DNA from: Actinomycetota bacterium
GTDB taxonomy: Bacteria > Actinomycetota > Acidimicrobiia > Acidimicrobiales > MedAcidi-G1
Length of the DNA stretch: 40,141 nucleotides
Assembly: GCA_014381945.1 (NCBI GenBank)
Contig: JACNKQ010000026.1
Location: 1 to 40,141 of the forward strand
Direction: 5' to 3'
Shown: positions 8,630 to 15,033 of the stretch, one piece after another
Numbering within the stretch: position 1 is the stretch's first letter
Layout of the letters: each line of letters starts with the position of its first letter
The notes under the pieces: model-generated
The model's input: the letters and a program-made list of their open reading frames with translations, nothing else
Told to the model about the DNA's origin: nothing
Databases searched by the model: none
Position numbers and translations under genes: made by a program

Positions 8630-8638
8630 TTCCGCCTC

Positions 8639-9514
8639 CTAGGACGGGTCGGGTGACAATCCGTCGAGCAGCGACGTTACCCCCCTGCCGATCGCCGAGT
8701 CGGGGTCGGCGAGGTCGAGGACCACGTCGAAATGGTTGCGTGCCCTGACCTCGAACGCAGTGCAGGTGGACCCTGCAGCCTTCAGGGACCCGGCGAACCG
8801 CCGACTCTGTTCCTTGAACTCGTCTGTCTCGATCTCGCCCCAGCACACGAGGCTCGGGGGGAAACCGGCGACGGCTGCGAGAGCGGGGCTGAGGGCGTGG
8901 GCGTCGGCTGTGGTGAGGTCGAGGGCCTCGACGATTGAGGTCCCGACCAGGGGGCGCAGGTCGAAGACCCCCGAGATCAGCACGGCTGCGCTGGCCAGGT
9001 CGTCGGTGAGGGCCACCATCGCTGCGAGGTGGGCACCGGCCGAGCTGCCTGCCACGACCATCCGAGCAGGGTCGATGCCGACTTCTTCGGCGTGGTCGTG
9101 GAGCCATCGCACAGCCTGTCGGCATTCGTCGACGATCTCGGCGAGCAATGCTTCCGGCGCGAGCGTGTACCCGAGAGCGGCGAAGGCGACGCCCCGGTCG
9201 ACCCATGCCGGGGCGGCGAAGGCGGAGTCCTCCTTGGAGAGTTCCTGCCAGTAGCCGCCGTGGATGAACACCAGCAGCGGCGGTGGCTCATCGGTGCCCA
9301 CCGGAAGGAACAGGTCGAGGAGTTGCCTTGGGGCCGGCCCGTAGGAGTGTTCCTGCCAGGAGTCGACCGTTGCCCGCGCCTCGGCGCTGCGGTCCCGGTA
9401 TTCATCCATAAAGGGGCGGTAGTCGCCACCGATGCAGGAACTGGGCGAATAGGCCACCTCACGTTCGGCCGTGATCATCGACTCCCAACGGACGCTCTCA
9501 TCGACATGGTCCAC
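8639..9514 (-). CDS. Arylformamidase (kynurenine formamidase), alpha/beta hydrolase type
   Basis: 291 aa (279 if ATG 9478, preceded by GGGAG, is the true start). Oxyanion-hole motif HGGYW (85-89), as in AFMID-type kynurenine formamidases, nucleophile S158 in GSSAG, a probable acid around D231 and H261 (ARNHFDV). It hydrolyses N-formylkynurenine to kynurenine and formate. The conserved start of the animal/bacterial AFMID family (EREVAYSPSSCIG) is present. It precedes tryptophan dioxygenase with 9 nt between stop and next start, supporting the assignment over a general esterase. The metal-dependent KynB family is unrelated, so that symbol is not used. No kynureninase or kynurenine monooxygenase is in the window. 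Confidence 0.88.
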   Translation of the reverse strand: MDHVDESVRWESMITAEREVAYSPSSCIGGDYRPFMDEYRDRSAEARATVDSWQEHSYGPAPRQLLDLFLPVGTDEPPPLLVFIHGGYWQELSKEDSAFAAPAWVDRGVAFAALGYTLAPEALLAEIVDECRQAVRWLHDHAEEVGIDPARMVVAGSSAGAHLAAMVALTDDLASAAVLISGVFDLRPLVGTSIVEALDLTTADAHALSPALAAVAGFPPSLVCWGEIETDEFKEQSRRFAGSLKAAGSTCTAFEVRARNHFDVVLDLADPDSAIGRGVTSLLDGLSPDPS

Positions 9515-9582
9515 AGATGTTTGTCTACATCCCTGAGGGCTTTGGATCGGCCCTCGGCCATGACGTGGACCCGGCAGGCACC

Positions 9583-9588
9583 TATTCT
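9583..9588 (+). promoter_or_regulatory. -10 box TATTCT, leaderless start of first PhyH gene
   Basis: TATTCT ends 6 nt before GTG 9595. This spacing puts the transcript start at the GTG and argues for it over the longer frame beginning at 9517, which would reach almost to the divergent arylformamidase gene. Confidence 0.5.
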
Positions 9589-9594
9589 CGTGCC

Positions 9595-10410
9595 GTGGAT
9601 ACCGGACGGATCGGCGAGGCGACCGCTGCTGCGTTAGCTGCCGACGGGGCTGTGTGCCTACGTGGACTGTTCACCGACTGGGTGGATGTCCTGGCCGCCG
9701 GGGTGGCCCGCAACGAAGCCGACCCGAGCGGGTTCTTCGACGACAACGGCACGGCCGACGACGCCGGCCGGTTCTGGGACGACTACTGCAACTGGAGCCG
9801 CATCCCGGAGTACGAACGCTTCGCCTTCGAGTCCGAGGTAGGTGCGGTCGCCGCCGGGTTGATGCGGTCCGAGACGGTGCAGTTGTTCCACGAGCACGTG
9901 CTGGTCAAGGAGCCGGGGGCGCCACGCCACACGCCCTGGCACTGCGACTCCCCGTACTACTTCGTCGAGGGCCCGCAGACGGTCAGCATCTGGATCCCCC
10001 TCGACCCGGTGCCCCTGGCGTCGACCCTGCGGTTCATCCGCGGCTCGCACCTCTGGGACGCAGCGGTCCATCCGGTGAGTTGGACGACCGGCGACGGCTT
10101 CTACGGCGACGACGAGACGACCGAGAGCGGGGGCTTCCGGCCGGCCCCGGATCCGGATGCAGACCCTGACCGGTACGACATCCTCGAGTGGGCCTGCGAG
10201 CCGGGTGACGCCGTGGCGTTCCACTTCAACACGGTGCACGGGGCGAGGGGTTCGGCGAACCTGCGGCGGGCGTTTTCCATCCGGCTCGTGGGCGACGACG
10301 CCCGCTACGTGCAACGCCGGGGCCGCACCTCGCCACCGTTCGAGGGCCACGACATGGTCGAGGGTCAGCGCCTCCGCCAGGACTGGTTCCCGATGCTCCC
10401 CGTAGGTTGA
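9595..10410 (+). CDS. PhyH-family Fe(II)/2-oxoglutarate dioxygenase (first of tandem pair)
   Basis: 271 aa from GTG 9595. Iron ligands of the double-stranded beta-helix fold: TPWHCDSPYYF (H-x-D) and the distal His in FNTVHGARG, with the 2-oxoglutarate-binding Arg in NLRRAFSIR. LRFIRGSHLWD is a typical PhyH block. The Asp of H-x-D is present, so hydroxylation rather than halogenation is expected. It hydroxylates an unknown small molecule. Followed by a second PhyH gene 5 nt downstream, itself with its own -10 box. Divergent from the kynurenine operon, which hints at, but does not prove, an indole- or kynurenine-type substrate. Confidence 0.88.
   Translation: MDTGRIGEATAAALAADGAVCLRGLFTDWVDVLAAGVARNEADPSGFFDDNGTADDAGRFWDDYCNWSRIPEYERFAFESEVGAVAAGLMRSETVQLFHEHVLVKEPGAPRHTPWHCDSPYYFVEGPQTVSIWIPLDPVPLASTLRFIRGSHLWDAAVHPVSWTTGDGFYGDDETTESGGFRPAPDPDADPDRYDILEWACEPGDAVAFHFNTVHGARGSANLRRAFSIRLVGDDARYVQRRGRTSPPFEGHDMVEGQRLRQDWFPMLPVG
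10403..10408 (+). promoter_or_regulatory. -10 box TAGGTT, internal leaderless promoter
   Basis: TAGGTT overlaps the last codons of the first PhyH gene and ends 7 nt before ATG 10416. No Shine-Dalgarno sequence is seen, so the second PhyH gene may be transcribed from its own leaderless start as well as by read-through. Confidence 0.5.
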
Positions 10411-10415
10411 CCGGG

Positions 10416-11258
10416 ATGAGCACCAACTGGGGCACCACGCTGACGGCAGGGCAATGTCGGGCGTATGCAGAGGACGGTGTCGTCCACGTGCCGAACGCCG
10501 TCGATTCGGACCTCCTCGCCGAGATCGACCGATTGGCCGACCGCCAACTGCAGGAGCCGGGGCCGTGGGTCACCGACGATGGCGCCGAGCAGACAGACGG
10601 GCGCCTGTTCACCACCCGTTACCTGTGGCGCAGCGAGCCGGCCGTCCGCCGCTTCGTATTCGAGTCGGGTGTGGCCGGGCTGGCGGCCACGCTCATGGGC
10701 TCGACCTCGGCCCGCTTCTACTTCGACCACCTGCTGGTCAAGGAGCCGGGCACCGAGTCGCCGACGCCGTGGCACCAGGACATCGGGTACTGGCCGTTCC
10801 TGGGATCGAAGATCTGTTCGGTGTGGGTGGCCTGCACCGGGGCCAGCGTGGCGGAGAGTTCGCTCGAGTTCGTAAGGGGATCGCATCTCTGGGGCTGCTA
10901 TTTCGCCCCCGAGTCGTTCACCGGCGAATCCGAGTGGACAGCCGACTTCGAGGGTGAGCACTGCCCGGACATCGATGCCGCACGCCGCGACTACGACATC
11001 GTCGGGTTCGACGTGGAGCCCGGTGATGCACTGGTTTTTTCGGCGTGGACCGTCCACGGGGCGGCGGGAAACGCCGGCACGCATCGCCGGACCGCCCTTT
11101 CGACTAGGTGGCTGGGCGACGACGCCACGTGGTCGCCACATCCGGGCAGCGATCCCAGCGTGACCCAGGCCGATACCACGGCCGTCCCCGGCGAGTACCC
11201 GGCCGACGACGACCGCTTCCCGCTGGTCTGGCCGGCATCCGACGGGAGGACCCCATGA
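10416..11258 (+). CDS. PhyH-family Fe(II)/2-oxoglutarate dioxygenase (second of tandem pair)
   Basis: 280 aa. Motifs parallel those of its neighbour: TPWHQDIGYW (H-x-D), LEFVRGSHLWG, distal His in SAWTVHGAAG and Arg in HRRTALSTRWLGDD. The pair clearly shares ancestry (LVKEPG, RGSHLW and RLVGDD/RWLGDD blocks in both) but is divergent, so it is an old duplication or two enzymes acting in sequence. TTG 10407 in frame is less likely than ATG 10416. Its stop overlaps the amidase start (ATGA), tying it to amide hydrolysis. Substrate unknown. Confidence 0.88.
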   Translation: MSTNWGTTLTAGQCRAYAEDGVVHVPNAVDSDLLAEIDRLADRQLQEPGPWVTDDGAEQTDGRLFTTRYLWRSEPAVRRFVFESGVAGLAATLMGSTSARFYFDHLLVKEPGTESPTPWHQDIGYWPFLGSKICSVWVACTGASVAESSLEFVRGSHLWGCYFAPESFTGESEWTADFEGEHCPDIDAARRDYDIVGFDVEPGDALVFSAWTVHGAAGNAGTHRRTALSTRWLGDDATWSPHPGSDPSVTQADTTAVPGEYPADDDRFPLVWPASDGRTP

Positions 11259-12697
11259 GCAGCCACGCCTACTCTTCTGCGAGCCGGATAGCCATGGGCA
11301 TCCGGGAGGGAACGACCTCCAGCCGGGATGCCCTCGAGGAACTGATCGACCGCGTGGCACGCCTCGACGGGCCGCTCAACTGTGTCGTCACCCTGGACCT
11401 GGAGCGGGCACGCGCACAGGCGGATGCGTGCGACGCCGAGGTGGCCGACGGTCACCTGCGGGGTCCGCTGCACGGTGTGCCGATGACCATCAAGGACTCG
11501 TTCCAGACGGAGGGGCTGCGGACGACTTCGGGTGCCCCGGAACTCGCCGATTTCGTGCCGGAGAAGGACGCCGTACCGGTTGCCCGCCTGAAGGCCGCCG
11601 GGGCCGTGGTCTTCGGCAAGACCAACCTGCCGATCTACGCCGGCGACACCCAGACCTACAACGAGGTGTTCGGCGCTTCCAACAACCCGTGGGATGTGAC
11701 CCGGACCGTCGGTGGTTCCTCCGGAGGGGCGGCCGGTGCCCTGGCCGCCGGGCTGACCCCGCTGGAGCTCGGAAGCGATATCGGAGGTTCGATCCGGGGA
11801 CCGGCGAGCACCTGCGGGGTGCTCGGCCACAAGCCCTCGTACGGGATCGTTTCGGCGCTCGGTCAGATTCCCGGTCCGCCGGGGACGCTCAGCCAGGCCG
11901 ACATCGCCGTCGCCGGACCGATGGCACGCGACATCGAGGACCTGGAGCTGGGCCTGGATGTCCTTGCGGGACCAGACGAATGGCACGCTCCGGCCTACCG
12001 GCTCGACCTGCCGCCGGCACGACACGGGCATCCCGGCGGGTACCGGGTGGCGGTCTGGATGGACGAGGATTCAGCGCCGATCGATGACGAGGTTCGCACG
12101 CAGCTCGAGGGGGCCGCCGACCGCCTCGAGGCGAGCGGTGCAACGGTGGACCGCACTGCCCGTCCCGCGTTCGACTTCGACTATGCGACCCGCGTTTTCC
12201 TGCAGTTGCTCGGCGCGGCCGAGTGCGGCGGCTTCCCCCATGACGAGATCGAACGGATGGCAGAGGAGAAGATCGAGGAGCAGGCGGGCCTCGTGCCCGG
12301 CTTCTATTCGCTGCGGCACCGGGCGTGGCTGTCGGCCAACGAGCGTCGCCTCCAGATGCGCCGCATGTGGCATGACTTCTTCAGGGACTTCGATGCAGTG
12401 CTCCTTCCGACGCTGCCGACGGATGCGATCGAGCACGACCATTCCGAACCGTCGGATAGGCGGTCGATCACGGTCAACGGCGCACAGCGGCCGTACCTGG
12501 ACCAGTTGCTCTGGGTGGGGCTGACCGGTGTCGCATTCCTGCCTTCGACTGTGGTGCCGGTGGGTCGGACCGGCCGGGGCCTGCCGGTGGGCATCCAGGT
12601 CGCCGGTCCGTTCCTCGAGGACCACACGACCCTCGACCTGGGCCGCCACATCCTCGACCAGGCCGGAGGCTTCGAGGCGCCCCCCGGCTTTCGGTAG
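11255..12697 (+). CDS. Amidase signature-family amidohydrolase
   Basis: 480 aa. The Ser-cisSer-Lys triad is visible: Lys in PMTIKDSF, cis-Ser in VGGSSGGAAGALAAG and nucleophile Ser in GSDIGGSIR. Hydrolyses a C-N amide bond; family substrates include acyl amides, indoleacetamide and nylon oligomers, and none can be chosen from the sequence. Strong RBS GGGAGGA (11244-11250) and ATGA overlap with the preceding PhyH gene show co-translation, so the three plus-strand genes probably hydroxylate and then hydrolyse one substrate. GatA is unlikely because no gatB/gatC is near. Converges on the lipoprotein gene with only 10 nt between. Confidence 0.92.
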   Translation: MSSHAYSSASRIAMGIREGTTSSRDALEELIDRVARLDGPLNCVVTLDLERARAQADACDAEVADGHLRGPLHGVPMTIKDSFQTEGLRTTSGAPELADFVPEKDAVPVARLKAAGAVVFGKTNLPIYAGDTQTYNEVFGASNNPWDVTRTVGGSSGGAAGALAAGLTPLELGSDIGGSIRGPASTCGVLGHKPSYGIVSALGQIPGPPGTLSQADIAVAGPMARDIEDLELGLDVLAGPDEWHAPAYRLDLPPARHGHPGGYRVAVWMDEDSAPIDDEVRTQLEGAADRLEASGATVDRTARPAFDFDYATRVFLQLLGAAECGGFPHDEIERMAEEKIEEQAGLVPGFYSLRHRAWLSANERRLQMRRMWHDFFRDFDAVLLPTLPTDAIEHDHSEPSDRRSITVNGAQRPYLDQLLWVGLTGVAFLPSTVVPVGRTGRGLPVGIQVAGPFLEDHTTLDLGRHILDQAGGFEAPPGFR

Positions 12698-12707
12698 GAC
12701 TACCCGT

Positions 12708-13331
12708 TCAGTCGCAGTCGTTGTGCTTCCGCCACATGGTCTCGTCGTGCCCTTCGGGGACATTTTCGCAGGGGTCGTCGTCGCTGAGGTAGCCGCGCAG
12801 TTCGTTGTATTCGTCGATCTGCTCAGCGGTCAGAATGTCCGGGGTCTCGAGGTGGGTTGCGAGGTGGAGGATGCGCAGTTCGGCTGTGGTTGCACTGATG
12901 GCCTCGACCATTTCGGTGAGCGACTGCTCGGTCACCTCGTCGGCCCTGAATGCCCGGTTCAGGGCCACCTCCTGTTCGATCAGCCGTTCGCCCAGGATGA
13001 TCGCTGCGGCCTGCATCTCGTCGTAGATGGCGACGATCTGCGACTCCTGGTCTGCGCTCAGGTCGATCTCGACCTTCATCTCGAGGATGTGGGCCGGTCC
13101 GGGGACGCCGTTCAGTTCTGCGGCCTTGGCGAGGCCCCAGCCGCGTCCGTTGCGCAGGTCGTCGATGTCGGTGTCGGACAGCGTCTTGATTGTCCGTGCC
13201 TCCTGGCCGGCATAGTCGGATGTGAGGTCGGCCGTGGTGGTGGGCACGGCATCGTCGGCGGTATCTGAACCGCAGCCCGCAACGGCAGCCAGTGCGAGCC
13301 CGATCAGGGCGAGGCGAAGTGGGAAGTGCAT
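12708..13331 (-). CDS. Spy/CpxP-like lipoprotein
   Basis: 207 aa. Signal peptide with lipobox V-A-G-C20 after MHFPLRLALIGLALAA, so a lipid-anchored exported protein. The mature part is mostly helical and carries two LTxxQ-like motifs, LSADQ and LTAEQIDEYNELRGYL, as in the Spy/CpxP/ZraP family of periplasmic chaperones and metal-stress proteins; the C-terminus (HDETMWRKHNDCD) has potential metal ligands. RBS AAAGGAG with 6-nt spacing fixes the ATG at 13331, rejecting an upstream extension. Envelope stress or metal handling is a reasonable inference, not shown. Confidence 0.72.
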   Translation of the reverse strand: MHFPLRLALIGLALAAVAGCGSDTADDAVPTTTADLTSDYAGQEARTIKTLSDTDIDDLRNGRGWGLAKAAELNGVPGPAHILEMKVEIDLSADQESQIVAIYDEMQAAAIILGERLIEQEVALNRAFRADEVTEQSLTEMVEAISATTAELRILHLATHLETPDILTAEQIDEYNELRGYLSDDDPCENVPEGHDETMWRKHNDCD

Positions 13332-13408
13332 TGAACGCTCCTTTGGAAGATGGCGGAGAGCGTCGAATCCGTGTACCGCCCGACTGCTGCAACTCTCCCG
13401 CAACGATG

Positions 13409-13414
13409 AGGCTA
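13409..13414 (-). promoter_or_regulatory. Candidate -10 box TAGCCT upstream of lipoprotein
   Basis: TAGCCT lies in a 13-bp element (13408-13420) repeated exactly before the tRNA gene (13568-13580), where the same hexamer sits at the expected -10 position. Here it would give a leader of about 70 nt ending in a good RBS. No convincing -35 box. Confidence 0.35.
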
Positions 13415-13451
13415 ACGGTCCCTGCCAGGCAACGACCCAGACAACGAGAAG

Positions 13452-13478
13452 GGCCCGGAACCGTTGAGATTCCGGGCC
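13452..13478 (-). terminator. Intrinsic terminator after tRNA-fMet
   Basis: GGCCCGGAA (13452-13460) and TTCCGGGCC (13470-13478) form a perfect 9-bp stem with a 9-nt loop. Reading leftward it begins 7 nt past the tRNA CCA end and is followed by a short pyrimidine tail (CTTCTC); on the other strand the tail is TTTCGCTT, so it could work in both directions. Confidence 0.7.
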
Positions 13479-13485
13479 TTTCGCT

Positions 13486-13562
<77 letters not shown>

Positions 13563-13568
13563 GCGAGG

Positions 13569-13574
13569 AGGCTA
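13569..13574 (-). promoter_or_regulatory. -10 box TAGCCT of tRNA-fMet
   Basis: TAGCCT ends 6 nt before the tRNA 5' nucleotide, so the primary transcript would have almost no 5' leader. The hexamer overlaps the stop codon of the 39-codon ORF to its right and lies in the 13-bp element also found upstream of the lipoprotein. Confidence 0.5.
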
Positions 13575-13691
13575 ACGGTCGGCGGCGTCGGCGCCTACTC
13601 GCGACGTGGCCGTTCGGTAGCCGTTGACGGCCAGGCCGATCGACCGTGCGGCCATGGCCCGGCGTTGGTCGAAGGTGTGGGCCGTGGTCAT
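13572..13691 (-). CDS. 39-aa ORF coupled to a Phd-like antitoxin
   Basis: Starts MTTAHTFDQRRAMAARSIGL, ends at TAG 13572-13574. Its ATG overlaps the antitoxin stop as ATGA, the spacing used for real coupled genes elsewhere in the window, which is the main support. No domain, signal peptide or membrane segment is recognised, and it is far too short for a PIN or RelE toxin. It could be a small unknown protein, the remnant of a deleted toxin, or chance. Its end overlaps the tRNA promoter. Confidence 0.3.
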   Translation of the reverse strand: MTTAHTFDQRRAMAARSIGLAVNGYRTATSRVGADAADR

Positions 13692-13945
13692 CGACCGCGG
13701 TCCTCGTTGAGCGCTTCTGCGATCGATGCGTCGGACCTGTACCTGACAGAGGGTTGGAGGCTCGTCCGTCGCTGGGGCTCGATCCAGCCCTCGGTGATGC
13801 CCCGCTCCACCACCGAACCATGGTCGTACTGCACGCTCCGGGCCATGGGCCTACCCCGGTCGGTCGCGACGACCGACTCTCCACTCGCCACGCGGCCGAG
13901 GTACTCGGAGAGCCCGGCCCTCAGTTCCAGTATCCCGACGTCCAT
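13688..13945 (-). CDS. Phd/YefM-type antitoxin without an evident toxin
   Basis: 85 aa. The N-terminus MDVGILELRAGLSEYLGRVA followed by GESVVATDRGRPMARSV matches the Phd/YefM DNA-binding fold (I-x-E-L-R, L-x-x-x-L, G-E-x-V-x-V-T-x-x-G-x-P-x-A). The C-terminal tail (WIEPQRRTS...IAEALNEDRGR) is where such proteins bind a VapC or Doc toxin. No toxin gene follows; only a coupled 39-codon ORF. It is preceded by TAGAGT 6 nt before the ATG, so it should be expressed leaderless. Its toxin may be elsewhere or lost. Confidence 0.8.
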   Translation of the reverse strand: MDVGILELRAGLSEYLGRVASGESVVATDRGRPMARSVQYDHGSVVERGITEGWIEPQRRTSLQPSVRYRSDASIAEALNEDRGR

Positions 13946-13951
13946 GAGGGC

Positions 13952-13957
13952 ACTCTA
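13952..13957 (-). promoter_or_regulatory. -10 box TAGAGT, leaderless start of antitoxin
   Basis: TAGAGT ends 6 nt before ATG 13945; no Shine-Dalgarno sequence. Fits the TANNNT-N6/7-start pattern seen at other genes in this window. Confidence 0.5.
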
Positions 13958-14029
13958 GGCAAGGCGTTGGAATGGCATCCGTGCAGAATCGGTCACCGGC
14001 AGGTTCCGCCACGCGGGGGCAGGACCCGG

Positions 14030-14830
14030 CTACAGGGCGCCCAGGAAGTCGCGGACGAGCCGGTTGAACTCGGCGGGGGCCTCGTTGGGGGTGAGGTGCC
14101 CGACGCCGGGCAGCTCCACGAGAGTCGCCCCGGGGATGCCGTCGGCAAGCATCCTGGACACGTGCGGCGGGGTGGCCGGGTCGAGTTCGCCGACGATGAC
14201 GAGCGTTGGCACCGCTATCGCTGCGAGTTGGTCGCGGACGTCGTGGTCCGGGAGGCAGCGGACGGCGGCCTCGTAGGCCTCCGGCGACAGCCGCTCCATG
14301 GCGGCGACCGACAGGTCACGGTCGGGGCCCGAGAAGTCGGGTCCGGCGATTCCGTCCATGACCGACTCGGCGATGTCGGCCGGTGTCAGGCCGCGGCGGA
14401 TGGGTTCGAGGCGGTCGGCGATCCACTCCTCGCGTCCGGAGCCGCCGAGCCCGAATGCGGCGCTCGTGTCGGCCAGCACGAGCGACCGGACGCGCCCGGG
14501 ATGCCGGGCCACTATGTGGAGTGCGTGCTGGCCTCCGAACGAGAGCCCGACGAGGTGTGCCGATGCGACGCCGAGCCGGTCGAGCAGTTCGACGGCGGCG
14601 TCGGCAATCGCCGGGAAGGTCATGTGCTCGAGTGGTGCCGAGTTGCCGAAGCCCGGGAGGTCCCAGGCCACGCACCGCCAGCGGTCGGAGAGATCCTCGA
14701 GTTGCCGGTCCCAGGCGATGCGGCTGTGGCCGATCCCGTGCAGGAACAGCACCAGGTCGCCGCTCCCGGCCTCGCGCCAGGCGACGGGGTGCTCGTCGAC
14801 ATCCCGCAGCGCGGGGGCGTGGCCCGACAT
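14030..14830 (-). CDS. Alpha/beta-fold hydrolase (enol-lactonase/esterase-like)
   Basis: 266 aa. LFLHGIGHS oxyanion region (about 28-36), nucleophile Ser in GLSFGG, acidic residue in VGELDPATPP and His in LPGVGHLTPNEAP give a complete triad. Best resembles PcaD-like 3-oxoadipate enol-lactonases and related esterases, but no beta-ketoadipate genes are near, so only the fold and a hydrolase role are supported. Cytosolic, no signal peptide. TAGGAT 7 nt before ATG 14830 suggests a leaderless transcript separate from the ectoine-type genes upstream, from which it is parted by a repeat-rich 200-nt gap. Confidence 0.85.
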   Translation of the reverse strand: MSGHAPALRDVDEHPVAWREAGSGDLVLFLHGIGHSRIAWDRQLEDLSDRWRCVAWDLPGFGNSAPLEHMTFPAIADAAVELLDRLGVASAHLVGLSFGGQHALHIVARHPGRVRSLVLADTSAAFGLGGSGREEWIADRLEPIRRGLTPADIAESVMDGIAGPDFSGPDRDLSVAAMERLSPEAYEAAVRCLPDHDVRDQLAAIAVPTLVIVGELDPATPPHVSRMLADGIPGATLVELPGVGHLTPNEAPAEFNRLVRDFLGAL

Positions 14831-14837
14831 CGCCGGG

Positions 14838-14843
14838 ATCCTA
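14838..14843 (-). promoter_or_regulatory. -10 box TAGGAT, leaderless start of hydrolase
   Basis: TAGGAT ends 7 nt before ATG 14830 on the minus strand; no RBS is present. Confidence 0.5.
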
Positions 14844-14870
14844 GTTGCACCCGGCCGGCGAGAAGTGAGT

Positions 14871-14901
14871 GGAGAAGCGTCTCCCGATCACACAGTGGTT
14901 G
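14871..14901. repeat. Diverged third repeat copy, with a 16-bp match to 40065-40080
   Basis: The first part (GGAGAAGCGTCTCCCGATCAC) is a diverged version of the repeat unit at 14960-15024. The last 16 bp, 14886-14901, are the exact reverse complement of 40065-40080 (CAACCACTGTGTGATC), 25 kb away. Both sites are non-coding. Confidence 0.5.
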
Positions 14902-14907
14902 CAGGCG

Positions 14908-14958
14908 GGTGGCGGGCCGGTGGCGGGCCGGTGGCGGGCCGGTGGCGGGCCGGTGGCC
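14908..14958. repeat. 11-bp tandem repeat, about 4.6 units
   Basis: GGTGGCGGGCC is repeated at 14908, 14919, 14930 and 14941 without a mismatch, followed by a partial copy from 14952. It lies in the non-coding gap between the M20 gene and the hydrolase. Unit length and perfect identity suggest slippage and a locus that varies between strains. Confidence 0.9.
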
Positions 14959-14959
14959 A

Positions 14960-15024
14960 CCAAGTGATCGGAAGCCCGTCCCCTGATCACTTGCCAAGTG
15001 ATCGGAAGCCCGTCCCCCGATCAC
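14960..15024. repeat. Tandem 31-bp palindromic repeat
   Basis: Two 31-bp copies (14960-14990 and 14994-15024) differ at one position (T14984/C15018), period 34 bp. Each can fold: copy 1 pairs CAAGTGATC (14961-14969) with GATCACTTG (14985-14993); copy 2 pairs GTGATCGG with CCGATCAC. They begin 10 bp beyond the M20 stop codon, so the hairpins could end or stabilise that transcript, in the manner of REP elements; there is no T-tract. Confidence 0.85.
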
Positions 15025-15033
15025 ACCGTCCCC

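Noticed and set aside
11255-12697. GatA subunit of the Glu-tRNA amidotransferase
   Set aside because: Coupled to PhyH genes and no gatB or gatC adjacent; general amidase more likely.
14908-15024. Possible CRISPR array
   Set aside because: Period of 11 bp in one part and two hairpin copies with a 3-bp spacer in the other; no unique spacers and no cas genes.
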